Assembly (NCBI GenBank): GCA_022844065.1
Contig: JALHML010000047.1
Location: forward strand, 1-5,321
Origin: Minisyncoccota bacterium
GTDB taxonomy: Bacteria; Patescibacteriota; Minisyncoccia; Phycocordibacterales; Phycocordibacteraceae
Reading direction: 5' to 3'
Length of the DNA: 5,321 nucleotides
Shown one piece after another: positions 1-5,321 of this stretch; position 1 is the stretch's first letter; each line of letters starts with the position of its first letter. Position numbers and translations under genes: made by a program. A model generated the notes under the pieces. The model did not search any database. It had not been told where the DNA came from and was given only the letters and a program-made list of their open reading frames with translations.

Positions 1-6
1 ATTCGT

Positions 7-525
7 CTATGAAAGCTCCGAAAGCACCCTTATAACCGGCCACCTCCCATCCCCCTCTCCTCCATCCCGCCGCATCTCGAACAACCCCAAGGACGGACAC
101 CGTGCCCCAAGTATCTCACGCTCCACCGGAGAATCGTCAACGAGTACTGCGTCCTTATGAAGGTGCGTATGAGGAGCAAGGAACTCTCCCTTACGGACCT
201 CCCCCGTGTACATAACCGACATTCTCGGAATACCCTGCAGCGCACTCTTCACCTTTATCTCTTGAAACTCCTTGTTCCCAAAGGTAATGATAGTTACGGC
301 ATTCTCTTTCTCACGCAAGAAGCTCGCGGCATCAGGATACAGAAACCGCGAGAGCTCACCTGGTTCGAACGTCAACGACCCGTCCCTAGCGAGATCGTTA
401 ATCGCTCGATAAAACTCAACGAGCGGTAGCTCGTTTATGGCTTCGCCTTCAAACCGCTCACGCAGGTACGGCGTAAACGTATCGGTATCAAACAACGTCC
501 TATCAAAATCAAGATAGTACCTCAT
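7..525 (-). CDS. Small HAD-superfamily hydrolase (probable phosphatase)
   Basis: A complete 172-residue protein ending in TAG six bases from the window edge. HAD motif I is LDFDRTLFDTD at 5-15: D6 would be the nucleophile and D8 the acid/base residue that marks phosphatases. Motif II is TIITFGN at 78-84 (T81 in place of the common Thr/Ser). Motif III is probably K124 or K112. Motif IV is AVLVDDSPVE at 126-135 (D130, D131 binding Mg2+). The stretch 16-75 between motifs I and II is a short, mostly helical insert in the place of a C1 cap, suggesting a small cap and a small-molecule or macromolecular phosphate substrate. The C-terminal end carries a Gly/Asp/Arg-rich loop, MRRDGGEGDGRW at 151-162, that is not part of the HAD core as I know it. 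It is coupled to yvcK by an ATGA overlap, so the two products are probably made together. The physiological substrate is unknown. Confidence 0.85.
   Translation of the reverse strand: MRYYLDFDRTLFDTDTFTPYLRERFEGEAINELPLVEFYRAINDLARDGSLTFEPGELSRFLYPDAASFLREKENAVTIITFGNKEFQEIKVKSALQGIPRMSVMYTGEVRKGEFLAPHTHLHKDAVLVDDSPVEREILGARCPSLGLFEMRRDGGEGDGRWPVIRVLSELS
522..525 (-). promoter_or_regulatory. yvcK/HAD ATGA overlap
   Basis: The yvcK stop TGA and the HAD start ATG overlap as ATGA. The upstream bases CACTATTTGT contain no purine-rich ribosome-binding site. This points to translational coupling and near-equal expression of the two proteins. Confidence 0.72.
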
Positions 526-1490
526 ACAAATAGTGTTGCTATGGCTGCCGCAAGCTTAGCTGGATCGTGGCGTACCAACGATCGAGGAAGCGGATCGCCT
601 GGTATCGCTGGCACCGCATATACCGATACCAGCGGGAGTCTGCGCACGCGAGCATCGGACGAAAGATAGTCATCCTTGGGTGGATACTCTCCCTCTTCCG
701 CATACTTTTGAAGCACGTCCTTGGTAAGGTCGCCTTGGTTTATAAAAATGATATCCGGTTCTCTGCCGGCATACCGCGCAATCTCCTCTACATGCTCGCG
801 CACCGTATAGTCTTCAGTCTGACCCATCTTTGTAAAAAGATTCGAGACATACACCAACCGCGCCTTCGATCCAAGAATGGTCTCCATTATGCCCTCCGGA
901 AGGAGCGCTGCAATACTCGACGTATAGAGATCGCCCGGCCCTATAACGATGAGGTCCGCATTCTCTAACGCACTGCGCGCCCCAAGCGACATAGGAACGG
1001 GATTCTCAAAGGAAAGCGATGCAATACGAGAACGCCCTCCTATGCGCTCATCGATAGCACGCTCGTTCCGCACCTCAGTACCGTCTGCAAGTGTTGCAAC
1101 AAGCGTACTCGGTGTCTCGGTAGCTGGAATAACGGTGCCACTTATTCTAAGAATACGTGAGGCTTCTTCAAGCGCCGCTGCATCAGACCCGAGAAGATCG
1201 GTGAGTGCAGTAAGAAAGAGGTTGCCAAGGTTATGCCCCGCAACCGCACCTTTTTCAAACCGGTAAGCGAAGAGATCCCTGAGCACGTTCCCGTCCTCGG
1301 CCAAAGCAACCAGGGCTTGGCGTGCATCTCCGGCCGGTAAAAACCCATACGCGTCCCTAAGATGCCCCGTTGAGCCCCCATCGTCTGCTGAGGTAACTAT
1401 GGCAGAAAGAAAGACGTCCGGGAGCCTCCGAAGGCCCGTTAGGACAACGAACGTACCTGTCCCTCCACCAATAGTAACTATGTTCGTCAT
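522..1490 (-). CDS. yvcK: YvcK/CofD-like protein (gluconeogenesis factor family)
   Basis: A 322-residue protein, close to the roughly 317 residues of Bacillus subtilis YvcK. The family shares the fold of CofD (2-phospho-L-lactate transferase). Firmicute and actinobacterial YvcK proteins bind UDP-sugars and are needed for growth on gluconeogenic carbon sources and for cell-wall or shape control; they are cytosolic. Visible signatures in order: IVTIGGGTGTF at 4-14, TSADDGGSTGHLR at 33-45, LPAGDARQAL at 51-60 (RN is more usual than RQ), GHNLGNLFLTAL at 85-96, IGPGDLYTSSIAALL at 183-197, YVSNLFTKMGQTEDYT at 214-229, and a C-terminal RHDPAKLAAAI at 307-317. The ATG at 1490 sits directly before the glycine-rich first strand, so the start is secure. 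It lies 9 bases after the glycosyltransferase stop, without a recognisable ribosome-binding site, and overlaps the HAD gene by ATGA. A role in envelope sugar control would fit the neighbouring glycosyltransferase but is inference. Confidence 0.93.
   Translation of the reverse strand: MTNIVTIGGGTGTFVVLTGLRRLPDVFLSAIVTSADDGGSTGHLRDAYGFLPAGDARQALVALAEDGNVLRDLFAYRFEKGAVAGHNLGNLFLTALTDLLGSDAAALEEASRILRISGTVIPATETPSTLVATLADGTEVRNERAIDERIGGRSRIASLSFENPVPMSLGARSALENADLIVIGPGDLYTSSIAALLPEGIMETILGSKARLVYVSNLFTKMGQTEDYTVREHVEEIARYAGREPDIIFINQGDLTKDVLQKYAEEGEYPPKDDYLSSDARVRRLPLVSVYAVPAIPGDPLPRSLVRHDPAKLAAAIATLFV
599..632 (-). repeat. 9-bp perfect inverted repeat inside 3' part of yvcK
   Basis: The arms ctggtatcg (599-607) and cgataccag (624-632) are perfectly complementary over a 16-base loop. 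It lies in codons for the segment LVSVYAVPAIPG of YvcK. No U-run follows and it is about 75 bases before the HAD start. It may be incidental. Confidence 0.35.
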
Positions 1491-1499
1491 ACACCGATA

Positions 1500-2636
1500 T
1501 TACTTGGAAGGTGCGGTATTGTCGCCAGACTGAATAAAGGCCGCTATGCGCTCCGCTATATCCCCCGCTGCCTGAATATGGCGCTTAGCTGCAGCTTCTG
1601 CATTCATCGCAAGAAGTTGTCTCGCCTGCCCATCTTCAATAAGTCCCATGATGTGCGTGGCGAGTGCAGCCGGGTCGCCCGGCGGCATGGCAAGCACGTC
1701 ATCATATCCCTTGAACACTTCGCCAACGATCCCTACGTCAGTTGTAATAATCGGTATACGCGCAAGTGCCGCCTGCAGGAGTCTGCGACCATATCCTTCG
1801 TATGCACTCGCCTGAACAAACACATGGGCACTGCGCATGAGTCCCCACGTATCACGCCGGTCTCCAAGAAATATCACTCGATCCTTCAGTCTCAATCGTT
1901 TCGCATGCCGCTCAAGCGACTCGCGCTCAGGACCGTCCCCGACCACAAACAGTCCAGTGCCCGGATACCGGTCTTTTATACGCGCGAGCGCATCGAGAAC
2001 GTCAACAACTCGTCGCGACGCATCGAGCCTTCCTGCAACCATAAGCCTGAAGGTGAACGGGTGCGGCGGGAACTCAACCGCCTCTGGTATGTGCGCTATA
2101 GCGACAGGAATAACAACAGGCTCTGGTATCGAGTCTCCATACTTTTTCAGAAGCGACTCCTTCACGCGCTCAGACATAACCCGAATGCCCGTAGCTTGTG
2201 GAAGAACCTTATCCGCAATCCTGAGTCGTTTCCGGTTCACGCGCGGGACACGCACCTGCGTAGAACGGAACATCCCCGTCATTGAATACCAAGGCGACAA
2301 GAAATCAGTATCAACATTCACATACAGTGGTAACGCCTCTTTCTTAGCAACCCTCGCACCGAGGGTACCGCGCTCAAATACATCCTGTGTCCACACCGCA
2401 TCAATACCATGTTCTGCAACAAGAACATGTGCCTTCGCTAGAAGCGAGGGCTTGAGAAAACCGCCTGTCTTAACAGTATGAATACGCAGACTGCCCTCGT
2501 CCCGATCCTCTGATACGGGAGCCGCAAGGAGAACATGCAGTTCGCCAATAGCGAGTGCATTGTCCCGAACATTCGTGTGTCCTGAACTGCCTTGATCAAG
2601 TATGGAGATGTCACTTGAAATTAGGAGTACTTTCAT
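1500..2636 (-). CDS. Glycosyltransferase, family 4 (GT-B fold)
   Basis: A 378-residue protein, a normal length for GT4 enzymes, which transfer a sugar from a nucleotide donor to lipid, polysaccharide or protein acceptors at the cytosolic face of the membrane. The N-terminal Rossmann half starts MKVLLISSD and has VWTQD at 81-85. The C-terminal donor-binding half begins near 195 with LMVAGRLDASRRVVDVLDA (198-216), then LFVVGDGPERESLE (229-242), VIFLGDRRD (254-262) and AHVFVQASAYEGYGRRLLQAA (270-290). The EX7E motif reads E280 followed by Q288: the second Glu is Gln, encoded by CAG at 1773-1775. The usual Lys after GRL is Arg here (R208/R209). No signal peptide or membrane segment is evident. 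The start overlaps the LTD stop by ATGA and no Shine-Dalgarno sequence precedes it. Next to a secreted protein it may decorate an envelope glycan or glycoprotein, which is inference. Donor and acceptor cannot be read from sequence. Confidence 0.9.
   Translation of the reverse strand: MKVLLISSDISILDQGSSGHTNVRDNALAIGELHVLLAAPVSEDRDEGSLRIHTVKTGGFLKPSLLAKAHVLVAEHGIDAVWTQDVFERGTLGARVAKKEALPLYVNVDTDFLSPWYSMTGMFRSTQVRVPRVNRKRLRIADKVLPQATGIRVMSERVKESLLKKYGDSIPEPVVIPVAIAHIPEAVEFPPHPFTFRLMVAGRLDASRRVVDVLDALARIKDRYPGTGLFVVGDGPERESLERHAKRLRLKDRVIFLGDRRDTWGLMRSAHVFVQASAYEGYGRRLLQAALARIPIITTDVGIVGEVFKGYDDVLAMPPGDPAALATHIMGLIEDGQARQLLAMNAEAAAKRHIQAAGDIAERIAAFIQSGDNTAPSK
2633..2636 (-). promoter_or_regulatory. 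LTD/glycosyltransferase ATGA overlap
   Basis: The LTD stop TGA and glycosyltransferase start ATG share the sequence ATGA. The preceding coding-strand sequence is pyrimidine-rich (CTCGCTTCTTT) and cannot act as a Shine-Dalgarno site, so termination-reinitiation coupling is the likely mode of translation. Confidence 0.72.
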
Positions 2637-3931
2637 AAAGAAGCGAGACGTAAGAAGGACGCAAACAGGGCCTGAAACGTAGAACGCGTCCCTGCCCTGG
2701 CAGGTTCAACTGTCTGGGCAGGGACTACTATCGTTGGAGCATGGATGGGAACTTCCTTACGGGCTGGTATCTCGACCGCTCTCAATATAGTAGAACCGGT
2801 ACCCGGCACCACAGGTAGCAGTACCGGTGTCAACGTTGGTGGGGGATACGCGAAAGCCACTTCCCCGCTCGGATAGCGAAGCTCCATGGAGAGTGTGCTT
2901 GTTGAGAGACCTGTTACTTCAGGCGGAAATATAACAGTACGTCCTGGAAGAATCTGAGTATCCTGTGGGATCCTGAACCGCTTCCTTCCTGAAACCAACT
3001 GGTACCGAGAAAGATCAAGAATTCTTGTGTCGCTATTCTTAAGCGCAACACCTTTCTCTGAAAGACCCGTGATGTGTATATCAGCGGGATCCGCGATAAC
3101 AATGAACGAGGCAGTGCCGTGACTGTAGCTCTCCTCTGCTCGCACCACAACGAGGTATTCTCCCGGCTCCCGATACGCATACTCAACATCGGTTCCTGTA
3201 TGCCGTCCACCGTTCCCGAACGCCCAGGTGATATACGAATGCTTCACGTGGCGGCCCGTGCTGTCGTACACAATTGACTGATACTTCGTATGAGTTTTCG
3301 TCGATACAATACGATCACCACCAGCCTCTATATAGAGTGTGGGAACCGGATTCACGGTAACCTTCTTTGTGCTAGACGTGCTCCCCGAAGAGGACGTACT
3401 CGGTGCTGTAACCGATTCCGTCGCATTCACTGCACGTGGCGTTGCCACGGCCGTAACCCACGATGAGCCGTTTCTTTGCGCCGTATACTTGAGTGCACTA
3501 TCTCCTCCCACAACACCTTCCCATCCTCCGGACGCATCAATACGATCCACTTCAGTACTGGCGTCCATAAGCACCAATATCTCTCCTGCGTTTGAAAGGC
3601 CTCCTCCAAACGAGCGAGCGAGATCAGCATCGACACCAGGTACGGGGTCAGGACACGCTGTTGGTGTTGAGCGCTCGATAAGATAGAAACCACCCGCATC
3701 AATAGAGCCCGAAAGCGTCACCGTCATACCACCGTCGAGAGTCTTTAGGGTCCACCCAGACAGCGATACTGATTCAAGACCATCATTCGCAAGCTCTACC
3801 CATTCGCAAAAACTTCCGTTATCAACAGAAGTTCCCATCCACGCAATCTCGTTTATCACCACAGCCGCACGTGTTGTCATTGGGGCGAATGCTCCAGCAA
3901 CAACAAGGCCTATGGCGAGAATTTTATACAT
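2633..3931 (-). CDS. Secreted lamin-tail-domain (LTD) protein with PKD-like module and degenerate second LTD
   Basis: Predicted 432-residue exported protein. The start at 3931 is chosen because a signal peptide begins there: MYK, then hydrophobic ILAIGLVVAGAFA, with likely cleavage after TTRA (about residue 22). A longer frame to 4057 would bury this signal and overlap the ATPase gene by 134 bases. Residues 23-165 are an LTD (immunoglobulin-like fold): VVINEIAWMGT at 24-34, WVELAND at 44-50, LSGWTL at 57-62. A Ser/Thr-rich linker follows at 171-191. Residues 204-280 resemble a PKD domain, with WAFGNG at 236-241 (FGDG is usual) and YREPGEYLVVV at 253-263. Residues 285-361 look like a divergent second LTD (VALKNS, LDLSRYQLV, FRIPQDTQILPG). 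The tail at 362-432 is Pro-rich and ends without a clear membrane anchor or sorting motif. LTD and PKD modules are typical of surface or extracellular proteins; ligand and function are unknown. It overlaps both neighbours. Confidence 0.87.
   Translation of the reverse strand: MYKILAIGLVVAGAFAPMTTRAAVVINEIAWMGTSVDNGSFCEWVELANDGLESVSLSGWTLKTLDGGMTVTLSGSIDAGGFYLIERSTPTACPDPVPGVDADLARSFGGGLSNAGEILVLMDASTEVDRIDASGGWEGVVGGDSALKYTAQRNGSSWVTAVATPRAVNATESVTAPSTSSSGSTSSTKKVTVNPVPTLYIEAGGDRIVSTKTHTKYQSIVYDSTGRHVKHSYITWAFGNGGRHTGTDVEYAYREPGEYLVVVRAEESYSHGTASFIVIADPADIHITGLSEKGVALKNSDTRILDLSRYQLVSGRKRFRIPQDTQILPGRTVIFPPEVTGLSTSTLSMELRYPSGEVAFAYPPPTLTPVLLPVVPGTGSTILRAVEIPARKEVPIHAPTIVVPAQTVEPARAGTRSTFQALFASFLRLASL
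2688..2725 (-). repeat. 10-bp perfect inverted repeat with nested alternative hairpin, inside 3' end of LTD gene
   Basis: The arms gtccctgccc (2688-2697) and gggcagggac (2716-2725) are perfectly complementary, separated by 18 bases. A competing smaller hairpin pairs cctgc (2691-2695) with gcagg (2700-2704) over a 4-base loop, so the left arm can form one of two exclusive structures. It lies inside codons for the Pro-rich tail (VVPAQTVEPARAGTR), about 50 bases before the glycosyltransferase start. No U-run follows it in the direction of transcription, so it is not an intrinsic terminator. An mRNA stability or ribosome-pausing role is possible; coincidence of a GC-rich Pro/Ala/Gly coding stretch is the alternative. 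Confidence 0.5.
3924..3931 (-). promoter_or_regulatory. ATPase/LTD stop-start overlap (ATGTATAA)
   Basis: On the coding strand the LTD start ATG lies 5 bases ahead of the ATPase TAA stop, giving the 8-base overlap ATGTATAA. The bases before it (CTATTTAAAG) hold no Shine-Dalgarno sequence at normal spacing; a GGAGA lies about 24 bases upstream, too far for ordinary use. Start of the secreted protein therefore probably depends on ribosomes finishing the ATPase. Confidence 0.7.
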
Positions 3932-5321
3932 CTTTAAATAGAGACCGAAGTGTCTCCTCTGGTACCTCAAACACAGGCTTCGCTTCTTTGGGTGCGGTCT
4001 TTGGAGGGCGTGGTGCTTCTGGCTGCGCTGCAGTTCCAATAGTTGAGCGGAGCGCATCCTTCAATGACTCCTGCTTCCCTCCCTGCTTCTTCTGTTTTTC
4101 CTTCTCAACATTCGCAACCGTTGCTCGCAGAATAGCCTTTAAATCGTCTGCAGTCTTCGCGGCTGCTGGAGGGAGAGGACGCTCCAAACGCGGCTCCTCG
4201 CGGCGCACAGGAGCGGCTCGAGGGGTCTGGGGGCGCTCTTCTCTACGCGGCGCGGACATACCCGGCTTCTTTGCAGGTCCTGCTGACGCTGCCTTGTGAT
4301 TCTGGGCTGCTTCTTCCGCTGCCTGAGAGAGTTCTGTAAGAATAGCGTTCTCAATACCCGCGCGTTTGGTTGCAAACTGTTGGCGCGAATTCTCAAGTAC
4401 CTCCTGGCGATACGAACGCGGCGGTGGCTCGATACCCGGAATCGTAACAGCGGAAAATGGCTGGGAACCCACCCCGTCAATCATGAGAGACAGGTAAATC
4501 TGCGTGAAGCCGAGATTAACCAAATCCTCCTGCAGGAACTTCGGCATGAATACTTTCTCCAGAAGCTCAGCATCGAGCGGTCCCACTCGGAATGACACCG
4601 TACTGCCCACGTTGCCAAACACCGCAGCCTGCACCTCCTCTTCCATCTGTGCCACGTACTGGTGCGCGATGATAAGACTCAACTGATACTTTCGTGCCTC
4701 AGAAAGAATCTCTGAGAAGCTCTCGTTCGCGAAGTTCTGGAACTCGTCAACATAGAAATAGAAGCTTGGCACTTTCGCGAGCTCATGCGAAGGCAAATCT
4801 GCGCGACTCATCGCACCAAGAAAAATACGGGTCGTTAACATAGAGCCCAGCAGCTGCATGTTCGTGTCGCCAACAAGTCCCTTAGAGAGGTTCACAAGAA
4901 GAATCTTCTTGTTGTCCATCAGATCACGGATATCAAACGACGAGTGCGGCTGCCCGATGATGTTTCGGATGAGCGGATTACTCGTAAATTGGCCGATCTT
5001 GTTCTGAATGGCAGGCGTCGCTTCTTGGGTATACCGATCACCATAGTTTGCAAACTCACTTATCCAGAAGTCCTTCACCACCGGATCCTTAATGTTCTCT
5101 ACCACCTTCTTGCGGTAGTTCTTATCCGTATACATCCGGTTTACACCAAGCAACGTTGCGCCCGGGTACTCCAAAAGCGCGAGCAAGGTGTTTGTAAGGA
5201 TGTACTCCATACGAGCGGACCACGCATCCACCCAAATCTTCTTGAAAGTGGCCATGAGGCCGGACACCACGAGGTGCCGCTTGTCGTATCCCACATCCTC
5301 CATCACGTTAAACGCAATCGG
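3924..5321 (-). CDS. TraG/TraD/VirD4-like type IV secretion (conjugation-type) ATPase, C-terminal part, 5' end outside window
   Basis: Partial gene: the frame is open through the right edge (five further residues, PIAFN, precede the first possible GTG at 5306), so the Walker A part is off-window. Numbering from the GTG at 5306, residues 1-297 are a RecA/HerA-like core. It has a hydrophobic strand ILLVNL at 135-140, a Walker B segment FYFYVDEFQNF at 182-192 (D187, E188), then SEARKYQLSLIIAHQY at 202-217, which matches the ARxxxxxLxLxxQ region of the TraG/TraD TraM-recognition domain. Members couple ATP hydrolysis to DNA or protein transfer at the membrane. In CPR genomes such proteins are common, but their substrate is unknown. 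Residues 298-460 form a tail rich in P, R, E, A and K, probably disordered, with three short repeated helical motifs. The gene ends with TAA and overlaps the next gene by 8 bases. Family assignment is firm; a role in conjugation, pilus function or DNA uptake is inference. Confidence 0.88.
   Translation of the reverse strand, partial: PIAFNVMEDVGYDKRHLVVSGLMATFKKIWVDAWSARMEYILTNTLLALLEYPGATLLGVNRMYTDKNYRKKVVENIKDPVVKDFWISEFANYGDRYTQEATPAIQNKIGQFTSNPLIRNIIGQPHSSFDIRDLMDNKKILLVNLSKGLVGDTNMQLLGSMLTTRIFLGAMSRADLPSHELAKVPSFYFYVDEFQNFANESFSEILSEARKYQLSLIIAHQYVAQMEEEVQAAVFGNVGSTVSFRVGPLDAELLEKVFMPKFLQEDLVNLGFTQIYLSLMIDGVGSQPFSAVTIPGIEPPPRSYRQEVLENSRQQFATKRAGIENAILTELSQAAEEAAQNHKAASAGPAKKPGMSAPRREERPQTPRAAPVRREEPRLERPLPPAAAKTADDLKAILRATVANVEKEKQKKQGGKQESLKDALRSTIGTAAQPEAPRPPKTAPKEAKPVFEVPEETLRSLFKDV
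3927..4148 (-). other. Three-copy short helical motif in the ATPase C-terminal tail
   Basis: Within the Pro/Arg-rich tail three related segments occur: DDLKAILRATVA (residues 387-398, 4148-4113), ESLKDALRSTIG (413-424, 4070-4035) and ETLRSLFKDV (451-460, 3956-3927, the extreme C-terminus). The shared pattern is acid-x-L-K/R-x-x-L/F, with LRxT added in the first two. Linkers between them are charged or Pro-rich. The pattern resembles repeated short docking helices on a flexible arm; the partner is unknown. Confidence 0.55.

Noticed and set aside
567..1266. Plus-strand open frames opposite yvcK
   Set aside because: They are antisense to a strongly conserved gene with all family motifs intact, and show no domain of their own.
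1491..1499. Promoter between the glycosyltransferase and yvcK genes
   Set aside because: The gap is only 9 bases and no convincing -35/-10 pair was seen in the preceding coding end.
1578..2481. Long plus-strand open frames opposite the glycosyltransferase (to 2285 and to 2481)
   Set aside because: They are antisense to a clear GT4 gene, have Arg/Ser/Asn-rich low-information translations and match no family I recognise.
2688..2725. Inverted repeat as an intrinsic terminator
   Set aside because: It lies inside coding sequence and no U-run follows on the transcribed strand (GCGTTCTACG).
3932..4057. Upstream extension of the LTD gene to an ATG at 4057
   Set aside because: The extra 42 residues (basic, Gln/His/Arg-rich) are a frame shadow of the ATPase tail and would place the signal peptide internally.
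3871..4299. Plus-strand open frame opposite the ATPase tail
   Set aside because: Its Ser/Ala/Gly/Phe-rich translation mirrors the Pro/Arg/Glu-rich coding strand; it is a compositional shadow.
1..5321. CRISPR array, tRNA/rRNA, insertion sequence or alternative genetic code
   Set aside because: No regularly spaced repeats, RNA gene or transposase was seen. TGA serves as a stop for two genes and TAA and TAG for the others, so the standard code holds.

Overview
The window holds five genes, all on the minus strand and read from high to low coordinates, with almost no non-coding DNA: 6 bases at the left edge and 9 bases between two genes. In transcription order they are: the C-terminal two thirds or so of a TraG/TraD/VirD4-like conjugation-type ATPase (cut by the right edge), a secreted lamin-tail-domain (LTD) protein with a PKD-like module, a GT4 glycosyltransferase, a YvcK/CofD-like protein, and a small HAD-type phosphohydrolase. 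Three of the four junctions overlap by 4 to 8 bases (one ATGTATAA, two ATGA). The fourth is a 9-base gap. This looks like one polycistronic unit with translational coupling. No promoter or intrinsic terminator is visible, so both ends of the unit probably lie outside the window.

The gene types suggest a Candidate Phyla Radiation bacterium, probably Parcubacteria (Patescibacteria). The reasons are the ATPase with a canonical-looking TraM-recognition core and a long disordered tail, a secreted LTD protein opening with the NEIAWMG signature, a DFDRTLFDT-type HAD protein, tight gene packing and weak or absent Shine-Dalgarno sequences. This lineage call is inference from recognised families, not from a phylogenetic marker. 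TGA ends two of the genes, so the code is standard, not the UGA=Gly code of Gracilibacteria/SR1.

Region by region: 5321-3924 is the ATPase, whose core ends near residue 297 and is followed by a roughly 160-residue Pro/Arg/Glu/Ala-rich tail carrying three spaced copies of a short helical motif. 3931-2633 is the exported LTD-PKD-LTD-like protein. 2636-1500 is the glycosyltransferase, which carries Gln in place of the second Glu of the EX7E motif. 1490-522 is YvcK. 525-7 is the HAD protein.

The first three genes fit a cell-envelope theme: a membrane-associated translocation ATPase, an exported adhesion-like protein and a sugar transferase. The last two look cytosolic and metabolic. YvcK proteins are linked to central carbon and cell-wall control in other bacteria, and the HAD enzyme probably acts on a small phosphorylated compound. 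Nothing here proves a new system. The items most worth following up are the repeated tail motif of the ATPase, its coupling to a secreted LTD protein, the EX7Q glycosyltransferase and a nested hairpin at the 3' end of the LTD gene.
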